Source: Arachnopeziza araneosa (lineage: Eukaryota > Ascomycota > Leotiomycetes > Helotiales > Arachnopezizaceae). From it: a stretch of 64,000 nucleotides of DNA. The number at the start of each line of letters is the position of its first letter. Positions within the stretch are counted from its first letter, which is position 1. Under the pieces are notes generated by a model. That model ran no database searches. It was not told the DNA's origin and saw only the letters and a program-made list of their open reading frames with translations. Shown in pieces: positions 47,053 through 56,599 of the stretch. The stretch is taken from NCBI GenBank assembly GCA_003988855.1, contig QYAI01000048.1:124001-188000 (forward strand), given 5' to 3'. Both the position numbers and the translations under genes were made by a program.

Positions 47053-47664
47053 ATGCCCAATATCTCATCTTATGTCGTTATCCTTTCTGGGACGCACGTA
47101 ACGGGCAAAGAAACTCTAGCCGTCTCCCTCTCCCAGTCCCTCCATTGCCCTTGGGTCAAGGCCGAAATGGCGCACGCTCCCGCCACTTTCGGTGCGCGCT
47201 CGCAAGCCCGAAAAGGCTATGATTATGGGACGGTATTTGGACGCATATTCTTCTCAAAGATCCGACGTCTTGGATTCCTTTCCGAAAACTCAGAATCAGA
47301 TGGAGAATCCGAAACGCAAGCTCCCAGAAAGTTTGGCTCGGATTGTACGGCACTGATTACTTGCTATGCGATGCGAAAACCAGCTAGAGATGCCATTAGA
47401 GATGTTATGTCAAAGAATTCGATTAGAACCGTTTTTGTCATCCTGCAGATCACCGAGGAAACGTTGAGTGGGAGGACTTTGGGGGCTGAGACCGAGGAAA
47501 TGGCGGAGAGGGTGATGGGGGAGAAGATTGCGGACATTAGAAAACCAGAGGAGGAGGAAAAAGATATATTGGTGGTCGATGATTTGCTAGATGTTGATAG
47601 TTTGTTTGTCGAGATTAGAGAGGGAATTAGTCGGCAGGTTCAGGACATGTCCGAACTGAGTTAG
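47053..47664 (+). CDS. P-loop kinase-like protein with altered Walker A motif
   Basis: Single-exon gene of 203 residues. It opens with a beta strand and P-loop, YVVILSGTHVTGKETLA (7-23), like small-molecule kinases of the gluconokinase/shikimate kinase type. The residue after the invariant Lys19 is Glu20 instead of Ser or Thr, with Thr21 following. RTVFVILQITEETLSGRT and the C-terminal DILVVDDLLDVDSLFVEI fit the later strands and lid of such a fold. The middle holds an acidic, probably flexible segment (SENSESDGESETQ). Whether it still phosphorylates anything is open; the family assignment is inferred from the fold pattern. Confidence 0.6.
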   Translation: MPNISSYVVILSGTHVTGKETLAVSLSQSLHCPWVKAEMAHAPATFGARSQARKGYDYGTVFGRIFFSKIRRLGFLSENSESDGESETQAPRKFGSDCTALITCYAMRKPARDAIRDVMSKNSIRTVFVILQITEETLSGRTLGAETEEMAERVMGEKIADIRKPEEEEKDILVVDDLLDVDSLFVEIREGISRQVQDMSELS

Positions 47665-47708
47665 AATACTCTTCCAATTGAGTCTGCCTGTTTTTTTATG
47701 GGATTCAT

Positions 47709-48424
47709 CTATTCAAACTCCTTAATATCCCTCACGACTAGCTTCTTTAGATTAACTTCGGTTGGTTGAAGAAAGACCGAATACGTAGCTCTCGAGGTAC
47801 TACTCTGATTATTGAGAACAGAACTGGAACCGTGATTTTACAGTAGGTCTTTGCACTAGAGTGTACTTACTGGCGTTTTTAGCCTTTTTGGATTCAGAGT
47901 GCTGGAGATATCTCTGATCTTTGAAAGTTCTGGTGGGACATTGCTCGGTGAAAGCGAGACTCATTGCTTGGAATACATTTTGGTCATTTGAGTTGGGGCT
48001 CTAGAGAGACATGCTTCTTGGATGTTGCACGAGATTCTCCAGACACAGTTTATCTTCCCTTAAGAATAGAATTACCTGAATTTTATTGATTTTGTGGGCT
48101 CTAACTGCTAGTTCCTTCACTTTTTGACTTACTGGTGATTGTATTGTAGGATGTGAGTTGTCTGACGAGCATGGATGTAGTCAGCTTTTTAAATCTTCAG
48201 CCTGTACTCTAACTCAACATTAATGTACTTATTTTCGTTGATGCTCAGGTAAATTGAGGTCTTGGTAGGGTATCAAGCTTGTCCATACCATCGCCGACAA
48301 AATTTGATGCCATGGAGTTTGACACCGCGGTTTTAAGGCGACGAATTTTCGCATTCAGCTCTGATTTTGCTATCATTGAGAGCGTACCATACCTATATTG
48401 ACTCGTAATTTTCTCTATTTCCAT
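47709..48424 (-). CDS. Hypothetical four-exon protein, about 148 aa
   Basis: Assembled by hand: exons 48424-48289, 48161-48076, 48000-47867 and 47799-47709. Each intron is GT-AG (127, 75 and 67 bp), and phases agree through the chain. Exon peptides look coding: TSQYRYGTLSMIAKSELNAK, PVSQKVKELAVRAHKINKIQ, SLAFTEQCPTRTFKDQRYLQ, TEVNLKKLVVRDIKEFE. The start is uncertain. The frame is open upstream to about 48540 without an ATG, so either the ATG at 48424 is used or a first exon is missing. No family is recognised. It is divergent from, and possibly overlaps the leader of, the SAP-domain gene. Confidence 0.5.
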
Positions 48425-48677
48425 TAACTCAAGCTTCGAATGATAATAACCGGTCTCGAGATAGAAGTTTTTTTGTAAATCGCTATTGTCCCTCTTTGAG
48501 CGTATGAAAGCTCGGCTGTTCAAGAAATGTTCCTTTGTACGAATATTTGGGAGATGAAGCTAGGAAGACTCGTTGCAAAGTAAACAAAAACGGATCGCGC
48601 TTTCCTCCCTCAACGCAAGACCGCGCATCAGAATCAACCAAAGCCTCAGGAGTGAATAATATACTCTATTTAACAAA

Positions 48678-49817
48678 ATGTCTGAACCGATGGAACTTGC
48701 AACCATCCCCGACTTCAACCAGCACAATGTTAAGGCGCTGAGAGAGCATTGCGGCGTGTTATTTCTTGCCAGAACAGGAACCAAAGCCGAACTTGTTTCT
48801 CGCCTTATGAATCATTACAAGCTACAGGCCGAGTCTAAACTAGAGAGCCTCCTTCAAACTGCTGGCAACGCAGAGGATGATCCTGGTGGAAGCCGAAAGG
48901 AACAAGAGATCAGGAATATGTTTGAGATGATTGCTAGCGTAAAGAAGCAGAAGAACAAAGCTTTGGATACAGAGAGAAAACAGAAGACTACGGTTAAAAA
49001 GCTATTTGATGTTGTTCAAGGGGGTATTGGAAGTCACGGCATGGATGTGGATGGCACAGAAATCGATCAAGATGAGAGCACAGAAGACAAAATCAACCGA
49101 ATGCACCAAGCTATTGGAATAATGGATGATAACGAGCCGATTGCGGGAGACATTGGAGAGCTTGAAGAAAAGTACGAAGAGTTTGCAATGTCAGAGGAAG
49201 CTGATACTATTGCAAAGAAGTATTTTGACGAGGAATTGGCAAAATATGCGGAGGTGGATGCTATCCGTCGAGGAGACAGCAAGTTTCAGAAGTCTGGCGA
49301 TTCTTTGGAAGTTTCGAGATTCAATTACAGGAATCAAATCCGGGAGAAAAGGGAATTTGAAGCAGCCCAGCTTGATGCTGAAATAGATGCTGAATTTGAA
49401 GCTGCTTTTGGAAAAGCCGAAATAAGAGCAGAGGAAAGTCAAGTCATAGAAAGCGATCCAGCAGATAATGGTTCTCTCGACAGAGACCTAACACCAGCCC
49501 CGGCCCCGCCTAAAGATAGCGAAGAGATCATCACAATATTCGAAGATTCCATCAAGGAGTTCGTAGAAGAGAAGAATGATAAGACTTATTCACCGGTGGA
49601 CGACAAAGTTGAAGAGTCACTAGAAGAAAATCATGATAAGACCTACCTTCCAATGGAGGAGCCAATCGAGGAGGCGATTGAGGATCCTAAAGATAATGAT
49701 TACATGCCAACTACGAAGAAAAAAGGCACGCGTGGTAGAGCTGGTGCAAAGAAGAAAGCTGCTCCCAAGAAGGCAGCAGGAGGCAAGAAAAGGACGTCAA
49801 AGAAGAAAAATTGGTAA
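48678..49817 (+). CDS. SAP-domain protein with acidic repeats and histone H1-like tail
   Basis: Single-exon gene of 379 residues. Residues about 10-46 form a SAP motif (DFNQHNVKALREHCGVLF, then GTKAELVSRLMNHYK), a helix-extended-loop-helix that binds DNA or occasionally RNA. The middle is helical and acidic (EDKINRMHQAIGIM, DEELAKYAEVDAIRRGDSKF). Near 290-345 there are three copies of a short repeat around NDKTYSPVDD, HDKTYLPMEE and DNDYMP. The last 35 residues are almost pure Lys/Ala/Gly (KKKGTRGRAGAKKKAAPKKA), like a histone H1 tail. A chromatin-associated role is inferred. The next gene downstream also encodes SAP-like motifs. Confidence 0.75.
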   Translation: MSEPMELATIPDFNQHNVKALREHCGVLFLARTGTKAELVSRLMNHYKLQAESKLESLLQTAGNAEDDPGGSRKEQEIRNMFEMIASVKKQKNKALDTERKQKTTVKKLFDVVQGGIGSHGMDVDGTEIDQDESTEDKINRMHQAIGIMDDNEPIAGDIGELEEKYEEFAMSEEADTIAKKYFDEELAKYAEVDAIRRGDSKFQKSGDSLEVSRFNYRNQIREKREFEAAQLDAEIDAEFEAAFGKAEIRAEESQVIESDPADNGSLDRDLTPAPAPPKDSEEIITIFEDSIKEFVEEKNDKTYSPVDDKVEESLEENHDKTYLPMEEPIEEAIEDPKDNDYMPTTKKKGTRGRAGAKKKAAPKKAAGGKKRTSKKKNW

Positions 49818-50448
49818 GATAGACAAGCTGAGTTGACATATGGGGAGAACAGGGTTGTACACGATTTATCAAATCTGGAAAAGGCTGGGTTCTGGTATTA
49901 CACGTTACAAGACTCTTAAAAGGATCTTTGTTTCTTAAAGAGAGATATTTCACATCATAGAGCCTATAGCAGAGAATTGGAGAGCCTTTAAAACTCTAGA
50001 CAAACAGCCTTTGGGTAAAACAGATATGCAATGAGATTTCGAGTTTAATGCTGTCGTGAGATTATCTTTGAAGTCGTTTGATATCACCATACATCCTATA
50101 TGCTTCTTCAGACCCCTCTCCTCTTTATTGCACTCTGAAAAATCTCCATATCTTCGCAGTCTCGGAAAAGTATTGACCATCAAGTCTTGTATCAGACAAT
50201 GTACATCATAGACAAGGAAAAGAATCACCCTCTAAGCGCAGGGTAGTATCCATTACGATTGTAGAGCAAATAAGAGAAATATTTGACCACAGCAAGATTT
50301 CTCTGGGTATTTTGAAAACTGAATTCCTGGGGAAGGAGCTCCCAACCTGTAACCCTTCGCTTAATCTGTCAACAGAATTTCGCGATTCGATTTCTCTTTC
50401 CAATAAACACAACACGAACTCGAAAACCTGCCAAGGGTTAAAATCAAT
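49818..50448. other. Intergenic between the two SAP genes
   Basis: Tandem-orientation gap; nothing recognised. Confidence 0.5.
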
Positions 50449-53127
50449 ATGCCGTTCCAGTCATCTCAAATGACAAATCCCGATGGGTCAAGAAGTCGCT
50501 TCGGATTGCTAGTCGACAGATGTCACGAATTAGGAATCAAGCCAAACAAATGGTCAGAGGTTATGCGTGGCCGCATCGCGTGGTTTGAAGAGCATGGCAC
50601 CATCCATAACTATGATGATAAGATTCTTAAGGCCAAGTTTGCGGCAAGGAGCAAAAAATTTGTGGCCATGCAAGAAAAACAAGCAATTGCGAGGGCGGAA
50701 AGACAAGCTAAGAGAGATGAAGAAGCTGCTCAATTTGAGATGGTCGATCTTCAGGCACCACTCGGCCAGAGCCAAATGGTACTTCGAACAGACGGGTTTC
50801 TTATGACGAGAGATGGCAATATGATGGAGCTGGATGATCCACCTTTGGTGATGGAGAATCGAGAAGCAGATATGGAGGAAGATGACACGGACTATGATAG
50901 TGAAAATGGTGATGAATTAGGAGATGAGATTGATGCAAAGAACGTTGACGTGGATTTTATGGACTCAAATTTGATGGGAAGCATGGGCCGGGAAATGAAC
51001 GAAAACGGCCTGCCGAAAGGCCTTCGATACCAGACCGGTGCGACACAAACTCAGCAGACGAAACCAGGACCCAGCTTCGTTGAAAAGCTAGATCTTTCCA
51101 ATGACCACTGTACTATCGACGAGAATATTAGCGATAGGAGCCACTACTTGGAACCCATTCGATCTACTGCATCTCAGTGGCATAAATTTCCCCGTCTTGC
51201 AGCCAGATCTTCTTCCCGTCGTCCCACCAAAGCCAAAGCCAAAGCCAAAGCCAAAGCCAAATCCAAAGCCAAACCCGAGATAAAAGTCCCTGACTTTACA
51301 GCGTCTGAGTTAACACGCATATGTACCGCTCTAGATTTAAAGATAAGCGGCTCAATGTCGAAGTTGTTCGGTCGCGTTCAACACTTTCAAGATATGAGCT
51401 CCGAACCGGTAGATTTCTTCGAGATCTTGAAGAATGGCCTTCCTCAGTTAACGAAAACAGAGGACATGAGCTTATCCCTCAAAGATACTCTTCCTAAGCC
51501 GACTTCGGCTTCTGAAACTCTTCCGCTAGCCCCACTGGGTTCTTTAGAACAGAATATAAGTGGTATTGAAGAGAATCCTATTTCTACCAAAAACTCTACC
51601 GGCATTGCCTATGCAATTAAAGCGAAAAGCAGCAACAAGATCCCTAGCAATATTTCGGACTTGGCAGAGCATGCACTACGCGAAATTTGCTTGTCTTTCA
51701 ACCTGAAAACAAATGGGTCAAAGGAAAAGTTGTTAAATCGAATTCGAAATTATCAAAATGAGGAGTTATCGAGGTCAAAAAAATCATCAAAGGTGGCCAA
51801 CACAAGCCACGGCCCTATTATTCAGCGACCTCTTCCCGCTTTTGAAACTCTGAACTTGAAGCCACTAAATCCGCAAAAACAATTGGCGAATGAGATCAAA
51901 GATAATTCTGCGTCCGGGGGAAACATCTTTCCTAACAGCTTATTCGCTCCAAGCAAGGCAAATAGGGATATTTCTGAGTTTGAATTGACCGAACTATCTG
52001 GAATCTGTATCGCTCTGGGCCTGAGTACAATTGGCGGAAGAGAAACGCTGATTATTCGGATTTTGGGTTTTCAAGAGAAACTTCGCAAACCGCTCAATTT
52101 TTCAGATATCTTGGAGAATGGACGAGCCGAAATTTGGGGTGATAAGCAAGTGGGAACTTTTGAGCAATCTACAATTGATGCTGAAGATAATTCCAGGCCT
52201 ACAAAGGATATTTCTCGAGTCAAATTTCCTGTTACAACCCAAACTAACATGCAGGAAATGGACTTTAGCATTGATGATTTGCGACACATCTGTACTGTTC
52301 TCGGCCTAGCGACGCATGGTAAAAAGAATAAACTGGTCAAACAGATTGAGGAGTATGAGGAAAGGATTGGGGCGCCACTTGATTTCTCAAATATCTTGAG
52401 CATAGAAACATCTCAACAACCCGGACGGCTATCCAAGAAGTCAGAAATAGCAGACAAAACTCAACCATCACTTGCAACTATTGCTCAGAAAGCTCTCTCA
52501 GAGTTTGGATCTCACAGTCTGAAGCATTCGAATATTGTTCAGCCGGTTTATGGCCAAGTCAGCACTCATGAAGGTCGCGACTATGGTCAACGCCAGGGGT
52601 TTGAAGGAAATGGAGGTATGAGTATGATTGAAGCTAAAACGGCGGAGTTTTCTCAAATGGCCGCGGCCCAATCTAGTCAATCGATACCACCGCAAGCTTC
52701 TATTGGCATTGGATACGGCGCTGCAACAACAAATCCTACTCCTTTTCAGAAGGCTGAGTTTATACCAAACGAATGCAGTCACCTTACTGGCCCAGAAGTA
52801 ACTCATCTGTGCAAAATATATGGCCTTAAACTTGGAGGTTCTCATGAAGACAGGGCTCGACAACTTGAAGAGTATCAACTCACAAACAAGACACTTATTA
52901 ACTTCCAGGCTGCTTTGAGACTCTTGCCACTAAAACAGCCTAAGCTGCTACGCTGTAAGAGATGTGAACATTTTGGTTTAATCTGCGATCACAAGCATCC
53001 CTGTGGTCGTTGCGTTTCTGACCGCAACTTCCTACATGAAGAGTGCGTCTATCCTGAGAATATGTTGAGGGAAGAGAATTCAGCTGTGCACCACCAAGAA
53101 TTGGACGACATGGAACTTGGGAATTAG
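50449..53127 (+). CDS. Multi-SAP-repeat protein with C-terminal Zn2Cys6-like cluster
   Basis: Single-exon gene of 892 residues. The N-terminal 100 residues (DRCHELGIKPNKWSEVMRGR, then a charged helix) are followed by an acidic stretch and a KAKAKAKAKSKAK run (about 262-276). Five spaced SAP-like units follow at about 283-315, 404-437, 508-542, 606-640 and 779-811. Each has the pattern L..IC..L.L...G....L..R+..+Q, for example ELTRICTALDLKISGSMSKL and DDLRHICTVLGLATHGKKNK. Cys836, 839, 846, 852, 855 and 866 (CKRCEHFGLICDHKHPCGRC) give CX2CX6CX5CX2CX10C, close to a fungal Zn2Cys6 DNA-binding cluster but at the C-terminus and with a longer last gap. A nuclear nucleic acid-binding role is inferred. 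No known protein with this layout is recalled. Confidence 0.78.
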   Translation: MPFQSSQMTNPDGSRSRFGLLVDRCHELGIKPNKWSEVMRGRIAWFEEHGTIHNYDDKILKAKFAARSKKFVAMQEKQAIARAERQAKRDEEAAQFEMVDLQAPLGQSQMVLRTDGFLMTRDGNMMELDDPPLVMENREADMEEDDTDYDSENGDELGDEIDAKNVDVDFMDSNLMGSMGREMNENGLPKGLRYQTGATQTQQTKPGPSFVEKLDLSNDHCTIDENISDRSHYLEPIRSTASQWHKFPRLAARSSSRRPTKAKAKAKAKAKSKAKPEIKVPDFTASELTRICTALDLKISGSMSKLFGRVQHFQDMSSEPVDFFEILKNGLPQLTKTEDMSLSLKDTLPKPTSASETLPLAPLGSLEQNISGIEENPISTKNSTGIAYAIKAKSSNKIPSNISDLAEHALREICLSFNLKTNGSKEKLLNRIRNYQNEELSRSKKSSKVANTSHGPIIQRPLPAFETLNLKPLNPQKQLANEIKDNSASGGNIFPNSLFAPSKANRDISEFELTELSGICIALGLSTIGGRETLIIRILGFQEKLRKPLNFSDILENGRAEIWGDKQVGTFEQSTIDAEDNSRPTKDISRVKFPVTTQTNMQEMDFSIDDLRHICTVLGLATHGKKNKLVKQIEEYEERIGAPLDFSNILSIETSQQPGRLSKKSEIADKTQPSLATIAQKALSEFGSHSLKHSNIVQPVYGQVSTHEGRDYGQRQGFEGNGGMSMIEAKTAEFSQMAAAQSSQSIPPQASIGIGYGAATTNPTPFQKAEFIPNECSHLTGPEVTHLCKIYGLKLGGSHEDRARQLEEYQLTNKTLINFQAALRLLPLKQPKLLRCKRCEHFGLICDHKHPCGRCVSDRNFLHEECVYPENMLREENSAVHHQELDDMELGN
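51228..51274 (+). repeat. Hexanucleotide repeat (caaagc)n inside the SAP-repeat gene
   Basis: About eight copies of caaagc/caaatc encode the Lys-Ala run. The array is in frame, so length changes would add or remove Lys-Ala pairs without a frameshift. Confidence 0.85.
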
Positions 53128-53889
53128 CTGTACCAACTCTTGGCCATCTCAATCCATGGTTCAAGCCGGTATTCATGCAATATGGTTTTGGTAACTGATT
53201 GAACCCTTTCAACAGATTACCTGAACCAAATCACTACAAATGTGCTAAATAGCTTCTTGTTGTACTGTAATTGTAAATGAATTAGGACACCAATCCAATA
53301 TGTCTGGCAGCTTTTATTTTCCAAAATGATCAAAAAGGTGAGATATTCGAATGGATGTTCTCAATGCATAGCGAGTTTGCCCAGCTTCAAAGTTTCAACC
53401 ATATTAGGAGTAGTTCTTCCCATCCGCAGCCAGTATTGTGGTTAAGCACTGACAATAGTAATATCTTTCAATTCACTAAATGAGTTATCAGCTTCTGTGA
53501 AAAATCCCGAATGGTTCGCTTAGTAATCCCTCAATGTCAGTAGCGTAAACAAACATTCGCAACAATAGCAAACCACCCCCTTTCCGACTCGCTTAGAGAT
53601 ATCCCATTGTCTCTATTGTGAATACACATCCTTGGACAACAATAGCAGACCACCACTGCAAACACGGTTTGCACAATGAGTGCCTGCCAAAAGTGCATAA
53701 ATAAGCCCCCTCCGTTCTCTTCTCTTTCGACTTTCCTTCTTCTTCAGCAGTCATCAAAGCAACCGGGAGCGACTTTCCACTCCCAGCAGGCAACTTCAGC
53801 AACACAGAGTCACTTCCTCGCATCAACAACCCACCTCTCTCTTCTCTTCTCCTCTCTTCTTCTTCTTCTTCTTCTTCTTCATCAACAAG
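53128..53889. other. Intergenic with C/T-rich leader
   Basis: 3' flank of the SAP-repeat gene, then an increasingly pyrimidine-rich stretch before the small basic protein, including a (ctt)n run. Confidence 0.5.
53856..53880 (+). repeat. (CTT)n microsatellite in a presumed 5' leader
   Basis: Eight uninterrupted ctt units end 9 bp before the ATG at 53890. Confidence 0.9.
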
Positions 53890-54252
53890 ATGCCACGCCG
53901 CTCCGCCCGCATCGCTGCCCGCCGCAACCCAGGTTCCGCTCCCGCCCTCCCACCACCACTATCTCCTCTAGCAGCACCAGTACCGGAACCAGCAGTACCG
54001 GAACCAGCAGTACTAGCAGTACTAGCAACACCAGCAGCTAGAGTCCCGTCCCGCATCAACTCCGTCCGCCTCCCTCCTCCTCCCACCCAATTCCGACGCA
54101 GCAGCCGCATCCGAGCGAGAGAAGCGCGGGCTAAGGGGGCAGCCAAGAGGATCGCGAACACCAAGGTCGCCGTGTTCAGCAGCGGGGTGTTTGGGAAAAC
54201 GACAGCACAGAAGGTGTGGAGGGAGAGATTTCGCGGTGAGTTTGCAGATTGA
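53890..54252 (+). CDS. Small basic protein with two RRSxRIxAR motifs
   Basis: A frame of 120 residues starting in a good context (aacaagATGCC) after a C/T-rich leader. The N-terminus MPRRSARIAARR and an internal RRSSRIRAREAR are two copies of the same basic motif, flanking a Pro/Ala/Val-rich linker that contains a short 15-bp duplication. The C-terminal part ends VFGKTTAQKVWRERFRGEFAD. Such RRSARI motifs occur in chromatin or nucleic acid-binding proteins, but no family is recognised. A GTGAGT donor at 54236 could remove the final residues and splice to a basic tail near 54297, so the end is uncertain. A longer antisense frame (53823-54521) overlaps and is considered less likely. Confidence 0.5.
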   Translation: MPRRSARIAARRNPGSAPALPPPLSPLAAPVPEPAVPEPAVLAVLATPAARVPSRINSVRLPPPPTQFRRSSRIRAREARAKGAAKRIANTKVAVFSSGVFGKTTAQKVWRERFRGEFAD

Positions 54253-54917
54253 CTTTGACTCGGGGAATTCTCAAGCTGATTGTTGATCAAGGGAAGGGAA
54301 AACGAGGGAGACGGTGAGGGACTGGTGGTGGATGGTGGATGGGGCGAGGATATTGTGGGGGCGTCGGTTGGATTCTGTGTGGAGATAGGATAGACTGCCA
54401 AGAGAGCGGGTGCAAATCCACTTTGAATCGTCCAAAGCAAAAAACCGTCTCCATGTGAACCATCGACTCTGAACATGACACTTCGAGCTAATGAGGGTGG
54501 GAAAATATAAGAAGCACCCACTGGAAGCAGTTGATTGTCCTGGCGCCGCTTGGAAAATCTGTTCTGCGAAAGATGGAACGATTGTAGAAAACAGGTGTCT
54601 ATGTCTAAAATATCTTGGAAAGGGGTTTAGTGGCTTGGATTTAATTGAGTATTGATGACGTGGAAAGAAGGGAGAGCGGCATCATCTCGTTGACTGACTA
54701 GAGATGGAAGCTGTTAAATACTGAGAGTAAAAAGGATAGACTATCAATGAATCTCAAAGACTGCAATAGACATGGCACTGTCAAATACCAAGGTAGATAA
54801 TGTAAAAATCAATGTGATCCGTTCTCGAATGCACCTTCCATCTATTCCGAGCAGGCATTCATAAATACAATACTCAGTACTGCTGAGTAGAAGGTAATAA
54901 TTGAAAGCGGTAGGCAT
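54253..54917. other. Convergent intergenic region
   Basis: Between the small basic protein and the MDR reductase gene. Nothing firm beyond the possible tail exon noted for the former. Confidence 0.45.
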
Positions 54918-55970
54918 TTACGGATCAGCAATCTTTAAAACCGCTTTACCAAAGTTCTTTCCTTGAAGCATGCCCACAAAACCTTCAGGAGCATTATCAA
55001 TGCCATCAGTGATGCTTGATTTAGCCTTGAATGTTCCGTCATGAAGCCATTTCGCCACGTTCTTATTCCTCTCCTCGAAGTATAACGGTCCCATATTCTT
55101 GTCTCCCACAATGAATCCTCGGAACGTGAGACGCTTGGTAACAATCTGCATCAGATTTCTAATGCCGTATCTCTCGCCCTCTGCTTTTGAATATTCTGAG
55201 ACCATTCCACATCCGATAATTCGTCCGAAATTGTTAGACATATCGATAGCCGCCTCTAGCTGTTCACCACCAACGTTCTCGTAGTAGATGTCAACTCCAT
55301 CTGGTGCTAGTCTTTTTAAGGCATCGATAGGCTTTTCCTTCTTATAATTAAACCCTCCATCAAAATTCAATTCTTTAAGAATAAAGTCCAGCTTATCGTC
55401 AGAACCCACAGAGCCAATAACCCGCAACCCCTCATGCTTCGCCAGTTGTCCAACAATCTGTCCCACTGCGCCAGAAGCAGCAGAGATGAAGATGGTTTCG
55501 CCTTTTACCGGCTTGCCAATCTCATACAGAGAGCTGTATGCCGTCAAACCTGGCATTCCCAACGCACCAACGAAATTCTCCAATTCGAGGTTGTATGGGT
55601 TTTCCACTTTGCGGATCAGCTCGACGACATCTTTGGACAAAGCAGAGTATTCTTCTGTAGGTATGAAGACTCCGACCACCAGGTCTCCAACAGCGAATTT
55701 CGACGTGTCGGATTTGAGGACCTTGGCTACGGTGTGGTTGGGAATTGGTTTGCCGAGTTCGTAGGGAGGAGAGTAGGACTTCTTTCCTGGTGCGCGCATG
55801 CGCCCTCGTTGGTATGGATCGAAAGAGCCATAGAGATTCTTGGTCGTGATTCCACCGGCGGGAGGAGTTTGTTCGATGTCGAAATCTCGAGTTTCAATGA
55901 CGAGGTCTTTGCCAGGAACCGGCAGACCGTGCGGAATCTGTTTGAAGATAAAGGCTTTATTCTGAACCAT
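54918..55970 (-). CDS. MDR-family NADP-dependent alkenal/enone reductase
   Basis: Single-exon gene of 350 residues, the usual length. Recognisable elements are FDPYQRGRMRAPGKKSYSPPYELGKP, of which FDPYQRGRM is the prostaglandin reductase/leukotriene dehydrogenase signature, GMPGLTAYSSLYEIG, and the nucleotide-binding ISAASGAVGQIVGQLAK. DGVDIYYENVGGEQLEAAI and GRIIGCGMVSEY follow. It has no zinc-binding cysteines. The family (yeast YML131W, plant double-bond reductases) uses NADPH to reduce C=C bonds of alpha,beta-unsaturated aldehydes and ketones in the cytosol, often as protection from lipid peroxidation products. The physiological substrate is not given by sequence. Confidence 0.9.
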   Translation of the reverse strand: MVQNKAFIFKQIPHGLPVPGKDLVIETRDFDIEQTPPAGGITTKNLYGSFDPYQRGRMRAPGKKSYSPPYELGKPIPNHTVAKVLKSDTSKFAVGDLVVGVFIPTEEYSALSKDVVELIRKVENPYNLELENFVGALGMPGLTAYSSLYEIGKPVKGETIFISAASGAVGQIVGQLAKHEGLRVIGSVGSDDKLDFILKELNFDGGFNYKKEKPIDALKRLAPDGVDIYYENVGGEQLEAAIDMSNNFGRIIGCGMVSEYSKAEGERYGIRNLMQIVTKRLTFRGFIVGDKNMGPLYFEERNKNVAKWLHDGTFKAKSSITDGIDNAPEGFVGMLQGKNFGKAVLKIADP

Positions 55971-56599
55971 TGTTGCGGTGCTGATCTCTTCAGTTGCGCA
56001 AATGGATTGTGTAGTGGGGTACTTTAAGTATTCTGCAGATTGTTTAGTAGCATAGGTAGTTCCCTAGGGGAATGGCCCTTGATTGTCTCGATGACAAAGC
56101 CTTGCTCATGTTGGTTTTTTGCCTTCATCTTCTCCGAAAATATGGCGTCGTTGCATTATCGCCGCACTTTGGACAGTTAGTCATTTGTAACGGGTGTTGA
56201 CAGGGCTGTCGCCGGGCCTGTTGTTGGTGGTGCTGAGGGAGACGTTTGGAAATCCAGAGGCCGAGGTCCACGGCACAGTGCAGTCGTTTCAGTCGACTTT
56301 CTTCCCAAGGGCTGATCATTTCTTTTTAAGGAACCAATTCCGAACTCCACCGCCCATGATGAGTAGGTACTTCATTTTCATACTCTACACCTTTGACTTT
56401 CATCAGCGGCGAGGCTGTGGCATCCCGCTGAGCTCATCCTCAGAACAGCATCTCTCTCATATAGCGTGTGCATCTCGAAGCTCTTCGGAAGACCATCCCA
56501 AGCTCCTCATGGCATAGTTGCCTCGGCTCCTGATTTGGAAAGGGAGAGGGCTATTTGTTCATTGTCGTCGTCATACATTCGAAGCTAATGTTGAATTGC
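55971..56599. other. Intergenic, weak coding-like frame
   Basis: A plus-strand frame at 56194-56517 (LLVVLRETFGNPEAEVHG) looks somewhat protein-like, but I could not build a gene with a start and splice sites. Otherwise this is the promoter side of the MDR reductase. Confidence 0.35.

Noticed and set aside
34960..47664. Possible secondary metabolite cluster around the P450
   Set aside because: Neighbours are housekeeping mitochondrial genes and an antiporter; no synthase, terpene cyclase or pathway regulator is present.
53823..54521. 232-codon minus-strand frame
   Set aside because: It reads the (CTT)n leader as poly-Lys and the plus-strand gene in reverse; the plus frame has a better start context and repeated basic motifs.
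55434..56027. 197-codon plus-strand frame
   Set aside because: It is antisense to the well-supported MDR reductase gene.
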